25,898 bases of DNA from a bacterium (Candidatus Gribaldobacteria) CG10_big_fil_rev_8_21_14_0_10_37_21. Lineage in GTDB: Bacteria > Patescibacteriota > Minisyncoccia > Minisyncoccales > CG1-02-41-26. Below, piece after piece: positions 1-6,027 of the stretch. The translations under genes and the position numbers were made by a program. The DNA lies in contig PFAX01000004.1 in assembly GCA_002773495.1 (NCBI GenBank), forward strand, positions 9,716 through 35,613, in the 5' to 3' direction. The notes beneath the pieces are model-generated. The model searched no databases. It was not told the DNA's origin and saw nothing but the letters and a program-made list of their open reading frames with translations. Position 1 is the stretch's first letter, and each line of letters begins with the position of its first letter.

Positions 1-66
1 CAAAGTTATAGTATTTAAGTAGGTTTTAGTTGATAGGTTATTTTGTATTAAAGGGAGGCGATACCG

Positions 67-240
67 ATGCCAGAAAAAGAGGAAGAGGAAAGATGCCAAA
101 GATTCGTCAACCTTGCCGCTTTTGAGGCGGCTTGTAATAACGACGAATTTGCCGAGGTTTTCATGGGGTTTGCAAAGCGGGCGAGGAGACGTATTTGGGT
201 AGTTCCTCGTCTAATTGTTCAGCCGGCGTGTCCGGTTTAA
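67..240 (+). CDS. small hypothetical protein (57 aa)
   Basis: I do not recognise this family. The frame runs from ATG at 67 to TAA at 238-240 and encodes 57 residues. It has an acidic start (MPEKEEEER), a middle stretch with two cysteines, and a basic cluster (KRARRR) followed by a hydrophobic tail. The main support is an unusually strong Shine-Dalgarno: GGGAGG at about 53-58, some 8 nt before the ATG, whereas most genes here have none. Its GC content is visibly higher than its neighbours. The stop overlaps the stop of the convergent pth gene by 4 bp. A possible -10 (TATAGT, 7-12) lies upstream. It could be a real small protein, possibly recently acquired, or a chance ORF. No function is proposed. 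Confidence 0.5.
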   Translation: MPEKEEEERCQRFVNLAAFEAACNNDEFAEVFMGFAKRARRRIWVVPRLIVQPACPV

Positions 241-806
241 TTATTATCTATGGCCAGGCATAATGCTTGGCCAGCTTTATTTATGGTTTGAGCTATAGCC
301 AACTCTTCTTGTTTGGAAAATTTTTTGAGCACAAAATCCTCGGCTTTGGGGGTGAGTTGGCAGTTGGTAGTAGGTAGTTGGTAGACAGGACGAATTCCGA
401 CCTTAACACGAGTGAAGTTTTGCGTTTTTAAGGTGTCAATTATTGATTGGACCCCGTGGTGACCGCCAGAACTTGAGTTTTCAACGATTTTAATTTCACC
501 TAATGGCAAATCAAAATCATCGTGAACAACAATAAGTTGCAATAATTGATTATTAATTATTGATAATTGGCGAAACAGGGCTTTGATTGCAAGCCCGGAG
601 GAGTTCATAAAGGTTTGGGGTTTTACAAGTAAAACCTCTTTTTCAGCAAGGATTCCTTTGGCAGTTTCGGATTTTAATTTTTTGTCCAACTTAAACTTGG
701 GGAAATCGTTTTCTTCCCTAATTGCGTCAAGAACCCTAAACCCGACATTATGTCTAGTTTTTTTGTATTTAAGCCCAGGGTTACCCAGGCCAATTATAAT
801 TTTCAT
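237..806 (-). CDS. pth: peptidyl-tRNA hydrolase
   Basis: This enzyme hydrolyses the ester bond of peptidyl-tRNAs that drop off stalled ribosomes, recycling tRNA in the cytoplasm. The 189-aa length is normal for bacterial Pth. Visible family motifs are GLGNPG at residues 6-11 with Asn9, catalytic His19 in the TRHNVGF motif, KPQTFMNSSG with Asn68, and VVHDDFDLPLG with Asp96. The loop normally written GGHNG reads GGHHG (114-118), so the position equivalent to E. coli Asn114 is His117. Two stretches, about residues 80-90 and 141-154 (YQLPTTNCQLTP), are encoded by degenerate 7-bp tandem repeats and look like in-frame insertions or replacements. The gene is divergent from lepB and convergent with the small ORF at 67-240. 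Start is ATG at 804-806. The identification is secure. Confidence 0.95.
   Translation of the reverse strand: MKIIIGLGNPGLKYKKTRHNVGFRVLDAIREENDFPKFKLDKKLKSETAKGILAEKEVLLVKPQTFMNSSGLAIKALFRQLSIINNQLLQLIVVHDDFDLPLGEIKIVENSSSGGHHGVQSIIDTLKTQNFTRVKVGIRPVYQLPTTNCQLTPKAEDFVLKKFSKQEELAIAQTINKAGQALCLAIDNN
354..388. repeat. 7-bp degenerate tandem repeat inside pth (about 5 units)
   Basis: Five consecutive heptamers on the plus strand read GAGTTGG, CAGTTGG, TAGTAGG, TAGTTGG, TAGACAG. They lie within the pth coding region and encode a QLPTTNCQL-like segment absent from typical Pth proteins. They resemble heptanucleotide short tandem repeats known from some other bacteria such as cyanobacteria. Confidence 0.6.
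541..568. repeat. second 7-bp degenerate tandem repeat inside pth (4 units)
   Basis: Four AT-rich heptamers read AATAATT, GATTATT, AATTATT, GATAATT. They encode the LSIINNQL segment of Pth, just before the VVHDD motif. The unit length matches the other arrays in this window (354-388 and 22139-22173). Confidence 0.5.
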
Positions 807-875
807 ATAAATATAATATGATAATTGAAAGAAGTAAGGGGGGTTAGTTTGTGTGCTTATTGATTATAGCATATC

Positions 876-911
876 TTGCTTGCTTTTGAAATTCTTGCTA
901 TTATATATAAT
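876..911 (+). promoter_or_regulatory. probable lepB-hisS promoter
   Basis: TTGCTT (876-881), a 17-bp gap and TATTAT (899-904) form a plausible sigma-70-type promoter. A TATAAT at 906-911 also lies here, but its nearest TTGAAA (886-891) is only 14 bp away. The start codon at 934 would leave a short leader without a Shine-Dalgarno. Confidence 0.4.
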
Positions 912-933
912 AACAACTTAAGATCAATTCTTT

Positions 934-1503
934 ATGAAAATTAAATCAGCCTTTTCTTTTGTTTGGGAAATTTTAAAGCTTGCCCTTTTGGCTTTAATAA
1001 TTGTTTTGCCTATTCGTTATTTTATCTTTCAGCCCTTTGTTGTTAAAGGGGCTTCCATGGAGCCAAATTTTCATGATGGTGATTATTTAATTGTTGACGA
1101 GATTTCTTATCGCTTAAGAGCTCCGGAAAGAGGGGAGGTCATCATTTTTAAGTACCCCCAAGACCTTTCGCAAAGGTTTATAAAAAGAGTAATTGGCTTA
1201 CCCAACGAAAACATTGAAATAAAAGAAAATAGAATAATCATTACAACAAAAATAGGCACACAGTTTATTTTAGAAGAAGGCCCTTATTTACCCTTAGCCA
1301 CTACAGGGCTTTTTAGCCAAAATATAAAGATCACCTTAAGTGAAAATGAGTATTTTGTTTTAGGCGACAACCGAAGCCATTCTTTTGATTCTCGGGGGTG
1401 GGGCTCTTTACCTAAAGAAGATATTATTGGTCGAGCACTTTTTAGGCCTTGGCCTTTAGTTGATTTTGGCCTGATTTTTGAGCCAAGCTACCAAACTAAT
1501 TAA
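934..1503 (+). CDS. lepB: signal peptidase I
   Basis: Type I signal peptidase removes signal peptides from secreted preproteins at the outer face of the cytoplasmic membrane. At 189 aa it resembles the short Gram-positive-type enzymes. One N-terminal membrane segment (about residues 13-33) precedes the catalytic domain. The nucleophile is Ser41 in the GASMEPNF motif and the general base is Lys84 in RFIKRVIGLP. The conserved GDNRSHSFDSRGWG box follows near residues 148-161. It is the first gene of a probable two-gene operon: hisS begins 11 bp after its stop. There is no Shine-Dalgarno before the ATG. Active-site residues are complete and the call is secure. Confidence 0.95.
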   Translation: MKIKSAFSFVWEILKLALLALIIVLPIRYFIFQPFVVKGASMEPNFHDGDYLIVDEISYRLRAPERGEVIIFKYPQDLSQRFIKRVIGLPNENIEIKENRIIITTKIGTQFILEEGPYLPLATTGLFSQNIKITLSENEYFVLGDNRSHSFDSRGWGSLPKEDIIGRALFRPWPLVDFGLIFEPSYQTN

Positions 1504-1514
1504 TTTTAAATTAT

Positions 1515-2777
1515 ATGAAGTATCAAACACCAACTGGCATGAGAGACCTTTTAGAAGACGATTTAGAGCTGTTCGATAAAATTCTTAAAAATGCTCAAAA
1601 AATAGCTGATTTCTATAGGTTTAAAAAGATAGAAACGCCTATTTTAGAAAATTCAGAAATTTTTGAAAAAGGCACTGGTGCTTTTACAGATATTGTTGAA
1701 AAAGAAATGTTTTCTTTAACAACAAAAGGCGGTGACCGCCTTACTTTAAGGCCAGAGCTTACCCCGCCAATCGTCAGGGCTTATATTGAAAATGGTATGC
1801 AGGCCTTGCCCAAGCCAGTTAATTTATGGTATGCAGGGCCTTGTTTTAGGCATGAGCGTCCTCAAAGTGGGAGGTTTAGGCAGTTCTATCAATTGGGCTT
1901 TGAGACCTTTGGTGCTGTTGAGCCAGTTATTGATGCTTTAATTATTTTAACTTGCTATGCTGTTTTAAAATCGCTTGGTTTAAAAAATTTAGTTGTTCAG
2001 GTTAATTCAATTGGTTGCTCTTCCTGCCGACCCTATTTTAAGAAAACCCTTACTTCCCACTTAAAAAAATCTTTAAGCTCTTTGTGTGCTAACTGTAAGG
2101 GTCGTTTGAAAAAGAACCCTTTAAGAATCTTAGATTGTAAAGAAGAAAAGTGTGAAAGAATTAAAAAATCTTGCCCGCAAATTTTAGATCACCTCTGTAA
2201 GAATTGCCATGATCATTTCAAAGCGCTTTTAGAGTTTTTAGAGCCAGCCGGCATTCCCTTTTCCCTTAACCCTTATTTAGTTAGAGGTCTTGATTATTAT
2301 ACTAAGACCGTTTTTGAAATAGTTCAAGAATCAGGCAAGAGCCAGGGCTCGTTGGCTGGTGGGGGGAGGTATGACGATTTAGTCAAATTGCTTGGCGGTA
2401 AGCCCACTCCTGCTTGCGGGGCAGCAATTGGCTTAGACAGGGTAGTTCTTTTGCTTAAAGGAAGTCAAGAAAAAAAGGAAAAACAAGAAAGAGCCGATGT
2501 TTTTTTAGCTCAAGTAGGGGACTTAGCTAAGCAAAAAAGTTTAATTTTATTAGAAAGTTTTAGGCAAGCTGGCATTGATTTGGCTCAAACCATTAGCAAG
2601 GACTCTCTTTCTTCACAATTAAGAACTGCCAGCAAACTGGAAGCTCAGTTTAGTTTAATTTTTGGCCATCAAGAGGCCTTGAAAGATCAAATTATAGTTC
2701 GGGAAATGTCTTCAGGACGGCAAAAAACAATCGCCTTAGCTAAGGCCGTTCAAGAAATTAAAAAACGTTTAAAATAA
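1515..2777 (+). CDS. hisS: histidyl-tRNA synthetase
   Basis: A class II aminoacyl-tRNA synthetase that charges tRNA-His. The 420-aa length is typical. Class II and HisRS motifs are visible: RPELTPPIVRAY (about 79-90), YAGPCFRHERPQSGRFRQF (motif 2, about 106-124), the histidine-specific LVRGLDYYTKTVFEI, GGGRYDDL, and motif 3 in CGAAIGLDRVVLLL. Between motif 2 and the histidine motif lies the cysteine-rich insertion seen in many bacterial HisRS (GCSSC, LCANC, DCKEEKC, LCKNCHDHF), which may bind a metal. The C-terminal roughly 90 residues match the anticodon-binding domain. The gene lies 11 bp after lepB and is probably co-transcribed. Confidence 0.96.
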   Translation: MKYQTPTGMRDLLEDDLELFDKILKNAQKIADFYRFKKIETPILENSEIFEKGTGAFTDIVEKEMFSLTTKGGDRLTLRPELTPPIVRAYIENGMQALPKPVNLWYAGPCFRHERPQSGRFRQFYQLGFETFGAVEPVIDALIILTCYAVLKSLGLKNLVVQVNSIGCSSCRPYFKKTLTSHLKKSLSSLCANCKGRLKKNPLRILDCKEEKCERIKKSCPQILDHLCKNCHDHFKALLEFLEPAGIPFSLNPYLVRGLDYYTKTVFEIVQESGKSQGSLAGGGRYDDLVKLLGGKPTPACGAAIGLDRVVLLLKGSQEKKEKQERADVFLAQVGDLAKQKSLILLESFRQAGIDLAQTISKDSLSSQLRTASKLEAQFSLIFGHQEALKDQIIVREMSSGRQKTIALAKAVQEIKKRLK

Positions 2778-2810
2778 ATCAAATTGAATCGGTTAGCTTA
2801 ACAAGAGGGC

Positions 2811-2839
2811 TTGCATTTTTTAGCAAAATAAGTTATTCT
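2811..2839 (+). promoter_or_regulatory. rpsU promoter, predicted leaderless
   Basis: TTGCAT (2811-2816), a 17-bp spacer and TATTCT (2834-2839) stand immediately before the rpsU ATG at 2846. Initiation 6-7 nt after the -10 would fall on the start codon itself. No Shine-Dalgarno is present. Confidence 0.5.
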
Positions 2840-2845
2840 ATTATT

Positions 2846-3061
2846 ATGCCGTTAGAAGTGGAAAAACAAGGGAGAGAATCTTCCCAAAATGTTGTCAGAC
2901 GTTTTACGCTTAAATTAAGAAAAAGCGGGATTTTGCTTTCAGCTAGAAAAAATAGGTTTTTTAAAAAAGATCAATCTGTTCCCTTAAAGAAACGATCTGC
3001 CTTAAGGCGCTTAGTTAAAAAAGAAGAGTATTTGAAGCAAAAAAAGCTAGGCCGTGTTTAA
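2846..3061 (+). CDS. rpsU: 30S ribosomal protein bS21
   Basis: A small, very basic ribosomal protein of the 30S subunit that sits near the anti-Shine-Dalgarno region of 16S rRNA and aids initiation on mRNA. The 71-aa protein shows the family pattern: an N-terminal basic residue mix, VVRRFTLKLRKSGILLSARKNRFFKK (matching the usual RRFKR..EKSGIL..LRRREFYEKP segment), then a lysine/arginine-rich tail. Alternative downstream starts would remove the conserved N-terminus, so ATG 2846 is preferred. It appears monocistronic: its own promoter lies directly upstream and a hairpin terminator follows at 3102-3124. Confidence 0.85.
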   Translation: MPLEVEKQGRESSQNVVRRFTLKLRKSGILLSARKNRFFKKDQSVPLKKRSALRRLVKKEEYLKQKKLGRV

Positions 3062-3101
3062 GTTTAAGTTTCTAAGGCAGGGTTGATTTTATTGGAATTG
3101 G

Positions 3102-3124
3102 AAATCCGCTTGGGCGGGTTTTTG
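3102..3124 (+). terminator. Rho-independent terminator after rpsU
   Basis: An 8-bp stem (AAATCCGC at 3102-3109 paired with GCGGGTTT at 3114-3121, one T-G wobble) with a TTGG tetraloop is followed by a short T run. It lies 41 bp after the rpsU stop and ahead of the ybeY promoter. Confidence 0.65.
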
Positions 3125-3157
3125 TTTTCCACAGCTTGAGTTGGATGTAAAAAACAT

Positions 3158-3186
3158 TTGCCTTGTTTTTTTTGTTTTGCTATGAT
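3158..3186 (+). promoter_or_regulatory. ybeY-ftsA-ftsZ promoter, predicted leaderless
   Basis: TTGCCT (3158-3163), 17 bp, TATGAT (3181-3186), then ATG at 3193. A transcript starting about 7 nt after the -10 begins at the ATG. This argues that the in-frame TTG at 3163, which lies in the -35 element, is not the real start of ybeY. A DnaA-box-like TTTTCCACA (3125-3133) lies just upstream. Confidence 0.55.
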
Positions 3187-3192
3187 AAAGAA

Positions 3193-3642
3193 ATGATTGA
3201 AATAAATAATTTAACCGAATCCAAGGTTAATAAGGCCTTAATTAAAGAAACCCTTAATTTAGTTCTTAAAAAAGAAGGCCTCAAGGAATCTTCAATTATT
3301 TCTTTAGCTTTGGTTGGGCCTGGCAGAATGCGAAAAATTAACAAGACCTATCGTCATAAAAATAAATCAACAGATGTTTTAGCTTTTGTGGAGCAAAAAA
3401 CAGCCCTGGGTAAATATAAAATTGGGCGTTTAGAAAAAATTCAGGGCTTAGGTGAAATTATTATTTGCCCTAGGGAAGTCAAGAAAAATGCTAAAAAATT
3501 TAAAGTTTCATTTGAAAAAGAGCTTTTAAAAGTTTTGATTCATGGTGCTTTGCATCTTTTGGACTATAATCACGAACAAAGTGGGAAAAAGGCCATTGAA
3601 ATGGCTCAAAAAGAAGCCGAATATTTAGAACAAAGTTTATAA
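3193..3642 (+). CDS. ybeY: endoribonuclease YbeY
   Basis: YbeY is a metal-dependent single-strand endoribonuclease needed for 16S rRNA 3'-end maturation and ribosome quality control. From ATG 3193 the protein has 149 aa, a normal length. The zinc-binding signature H-G-x-L-H-L-x-x-Y-x-H appears as HGALHLLDYNH near the C-terminus, with all three histidines, although the usual Gly and Asp of HLLGYDH are Asp and Asn. The RMRKINKTYRHKNKSTDVLAF segment is the conserved core helix and strand. A longer frame to TTG 3163 exists but overlaps the promoter. The stop is 12 bp from the ftsA start, so the two are likely co-transcribed. Confidence 0.9.
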   Translation: MIEINNLTESKVNKALIKETLNLVLKKEGLKESSIISLALVGPGRMRKINKTYRHKNKSTDVLAFVEQKTALGKYKIGRLEKIQGLGEIIICPREVKKNAKKFKVSFEKELLKVLIHGALHLLDYNHEQSGKKAIEMAQKEAEYLEQSL

Positions 3643-3654
3643 GGGATATTTTTT

Positions 3655-4905
3655 ATGAAAAATCAAATTTTTACTTCATTAGATATCGGTAGTCACTCGA
3701 TTAAAGGGGTTTGCCTTAAACAGAATAATGAGGGTATTTTTGAAGCCCTTGCTCACTCGCACAGGCCTTGTTTTGTGGGAGTAAGAGCGGGTGAAGTAAT
3801 TAAACCCGAAGAAGTTGCCAAAGCGATTCAAAGGGTTAAGTCAGAGCTTGGCAAGAAGGTCAATCTAAAAATTAAAAAGGTCTTTGTTAATATCAGCGGA
3901 GCCCATATTTCTTCGGTGCCTTCTCAAGGGTTAGTTTCGGTTTCAAGAGCTGACCAAAAAATTTCTAAAGAAGATGTCAAAAGGGTTTTAAAGGCGGCGG
4001 AAGCTATTAATTTGCCCTCTAATCGGGAAATTTTGGAGGTCTTTCCTAAAGAATTTATTATTGACGGAGAGGGTGGGCTTAAAGATCCAGCTGGGCTTGA
4101 AGGTATTCGCTTAGAAGTTAAGGTTATTTTAAGCACTATTTTCTCGCCTGTTTTAGCAAATTTATATCAAGCCGTCGAGGGGGCTGGTTTAGAAATTGAA
4201 GATATTATTTTAAGCCCCTTAGCCCAAGCTAGGGCTATTTTAAACGAAGAGCAAAAAGAATTAGGCGTGGCTTTAGTTGATTTAGGGTTTGCGACAACTT
4301 CTTTAGCTATTTTTGAAAAAGGGGATTTAATTGATTTTGCGATTTTTCCAGTTGGTTCTTCTCATATTACTAACGACTTAGCGATTCTTTTACGAACTGA
4401 AATAGAAACAGCAGAAAATATTAAAAAACAATACGCTAAGTTAGCTATCTTAGGAAAAAAGGCACCTACTTGGGGCCAAAAAAAAGAAAAGTCAGCCAAA
4501 GAAGATTTAATCGAAATACCAGAAAAAGCAATAAAGTTTTCTAGAAAGTTTTTATTAAATATTGTTGAGTCCCGGGTTGATGAAATATTTTCTGAAGTAG
4601 AAAAACATTTAAAGAAAATGACCGGTCAAGAGCAGTTGCCGGCCGGTTTGGTTCTAACTGGGGGTGGGGCTTCTTTGCCGGGGATTGTTGAGTTTGCTAA
4701 AGAAAAGTTTAATTTACCTTGCAGAGTAGCCCAAATTTATGGGATTAAGGGTGCCGATGGTCAGGAATTTTCTGCTTGTTATGGGATGGCAATGTATGCT
4801 TTAGAAAAAGAGGGCTCTTTTGAACATCAAAAATCAGGTGGCACTAGTTTTTTTGCTAAAATAAAAAAGTTTTTTAAAATTGTTTTTAAAGCATTTTTAC
4901 CTTAA
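3655..4905 (+). CDS. ftsA: cell division protein FtsA
   Basis: An actin-fold ATPase that tethers FtsZ polymers to the membrane and recruits the divisome. The 416-aa protein begins with the phosphate-1 loop DIGSHSIKG. It contains the FtsA-specific 1C subdomain region (roughly residues 80-165, including NISGAHISSV), a second phosphate motif (LVDLGFATTSLAIF) and the adenosine motif VLTGGGASLPGI. The C-terminus ends in an amphipathic helix, FFAKIKKFFKIVFKAFLP, which is the membrane-targeting sequence expected for FtsA. The gene lies 12 bp after ybeY and 5 bp before ftsZ, a classic division operon. A weak AAGGGA precedes the ATG. Confidence 0.95.
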   Translation: MKNQIFTSLDIGSHSIKGVCLKQNNEGIFEALAHSHRPCFVGVRAGEVIKPEEVAKAIQRVKSELGKKVNLKIKKVFVNISGAHISSVPSQGLVSVSRADQKISKEDVKRVLKAAEAINLPSNREILEVFPKEFIIDGEGGLKDPAGLEGIRLEVKVILSTIFSPVLANLYQAVEGAGLEIEDIILSPLAQARAILNEEQKELGVALVDLGFATTSLAIFEKGDLIDFAIFPVGSSHITNDLAILLRTEIETAENIKKQYAKLAILGKKAPTWGQKKEKSAKEDLIEIPEKAIKFSRKFLLNIVESRVDEIFSEVEKHLKKMTGQEQLPAGLVLTGGGASLPGIVEFAKEKFNLPCRVAQIYGIKGADGQEFSACYGMAMYALEKEGSFEHQKSGGTSFFAKIKKFFKIVFKAFLP

Positions 4906-4910
4906 AATTA

Positions 4911-5840
4911 ATGAATCTAAGCCCTAAAATTAAAGTTGTTGGCGTGGGGGGGTCTGGTGTTAACGCTGTTTCAAGAATGTTTAAAGAAAAGATTAGCAAT
5001 ATTGAATTAATTGCTGTTAACACTGATGCCCAAAGTTTAAAGGCCTGCCCTCTTGAAAAAAAGTTTTTGATTGGCCAAAAAATAACCAAGGGCCTGGGCA
5101 CTGGCATGGATTTTAAGTTGGGCGAGAAAGCAGCCAGAGAAAATATCGCTGACTTAAAACAGGCCTTTTTAGGTGCTCATCTTTTATTTTTAACTTGTGG
5201 CTTGGGTGGGGGCACTGGTTCAGGGGCAATTTCTGTTTTAGGTGAAATTGCCAAAGAGTTAGGTGTTTTAACCGTGGCTGTAATTACTTTGCCTTTTAGC
5301 TTTGAAGGGGTTTATCGGAAAACTATTGCTCTTACTGCCTTAAAAAATATTTCTTTAAATGTAGATTGTTATCTAACGATTAAAAATGATCGGCTTTTAG
5401 AATTGGTTGGCCAAAATGCTACCTTAGAAAGCAGTTTTTGGGTTTGTGATGGGATTTTAAGAGAGGCGGTTAAAGCGATTTCTGATTTAATTTCTTTACC
5501 TGGCATTATTAATGTTGATTTTGCTGATTTAGGGACAATTTTAAGAAATTCTGGCCAAGGGTTTTTAGGTATAGGCAAGGCCAAAGGCGAAAAAAGGGCT
5601 TTAATAGCAGCCAATATGGCTTTGCAGTCGCCTCTGCTTGATTTTTCAATCAAAGATGCCGAGGGTATTCTTTTAAACATTGCAGGAGCTGAAGACCTTT
5701 CTTTAATTGAAGTAAACATAGCGGCTACCACGATTAAAAAACAAGCCAAAGACGGAGCCAAAATTGTTTTTGGCGTTTCCGAAGATGTTTCTTTAGATAA
5801 AGGCGAAATGAAAGTCACCCTAATCGCCACCGCCAAGTAG
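4911..5840 (+). CDS. ftsZ: cell division GTPase FtsZ, tail-less
   Basis: A tubulin homologue that polymerises into the cytokinetic ring. The 309-aa protein contains the nucleotide-binding G1 segment GVGGSGVNAV (11-20), the tubulin signature GGGTGSG (99-105) and the synergy T7 loop NVDFADL (201-207) that completes GTP hydrolysis in the neighbouring subunit. It ends right after the last strand of the C-terminal globular domain (KVTLIATAK). There is therefore no disordered linker and no conserved C-terminal peptide, the part that normally binds FtsA. Most FtsZ proteins are 350-400 aa. The gene follows ftsA by 5 bp without a Shine-Dalgarno and stops with TAG. Confidence 0.94.
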   Translation: MNLSPKIKVVGVGGSGVNAVSRMFKEKISNIELIAVNTDAQSLKACPLEKKFLIGQKITKGLGTGMDFKLGEKAARENIADLKQAFLGAHLLFLTCGLGGGTGSGAISVLGEIAKELGVLTVAVITLPFSFEGVYRKTIALTALKNISLNVDCYLTIKNDRLLELVGQNATLESSFWVCDGILREAVKAISDLISLPGIINVDFADLGTILRNSGQGFLGIGKAKGEKRALIAANMALQSPLLDFSIKDAEGILLNIAGAEDLSLIEVNIAATTIKKQAKDGAKIVFGVSEDVSLDKGEMKVTLIATAK

Positions 5841-5883
5841 TTTAAAAAAGCTTTTAAGGTAGTGTTGGCTTTAAAAAACAGAG

Positions 5884-5892
5884 TTATCCACA
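5884..5892 (+). promoter_or_regulatory. DnaA-box match upstream of nrdD
   Basis: TTATCCACA is an exact match to the bacterial DnaA-box consensus TTATNCACA. It lies about 20 bp upstream of the nrdD -35 element. DnaA is known to regulate nrd genes in E. coli; a single 9-mer can also occur by chance. Confidence 0.4.
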
Positions 5893-5912
5893 GAGGTTGG
5901 CAAAATTAGCTC

Positions 5913-5940
5913 TTGTCAGCTTTTTTGTTTTAGTTATAAT
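5913..5940 (+). promoter_or_regulatory. nrdD-nrdG promoter
   Basis: TTGTCA (5913-5918), a 16-bp spacer and a consensus TATAAT (5935-5940). The predicted start near 5947 leaves a leader of about 80 nt that contains the hairpin at 5962-5992, unlike the leaderless genes nearby. Confidence 0.65.
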
Positions 5941-5961
5941 GAAGTAATTGTTCACAACCTC

Positions 5962-5992
5962 ATCCGCACTTTGAATTTTTTGGAGTGCGGAT
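5962..5992 (+). promoter_or_regulatory. hairpin in the nrdD leader (attenuator-like)
   Basis: A perfect 9-bp stem (ATCCGCACT at 5962-5970 with AGTGCGGAT at 5984-5992) encloses a 13-nt loop and is followed by TTT and then GACC. It lies between the nrdD promoter and start codon. It may act as an attenuator or mRNA-stability element, or as a terminator for ftsZ if the promoter call is wrong. The T-run is short. Confidence 0.5.
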
Positions 5993-6027
5993 TTTGACCC
6001 CTTTGAATTAAAAAATAGTCAAAAAAT

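Noticed and set aside
3125..3133. TTTTCCACA as a second DnaA box upstream of ybeY
   Set aside because: It has one mismatch to consensus and no clustered boxes or AT-rich unwinding region. There is no evidence for a replication origin in the window.
3163..3192. Extended ybeY start at TTG 3163
   Set aside because: The extra ten codons overlap the -35 and -10 elements of a well-formed promoter, and homologues start near MIEINN.
5369..5836. 155-codon open frame on the minus strand
   Set aside because: It lies fully antisense to ftsZ, whose conserved motifs settle the coding strand.
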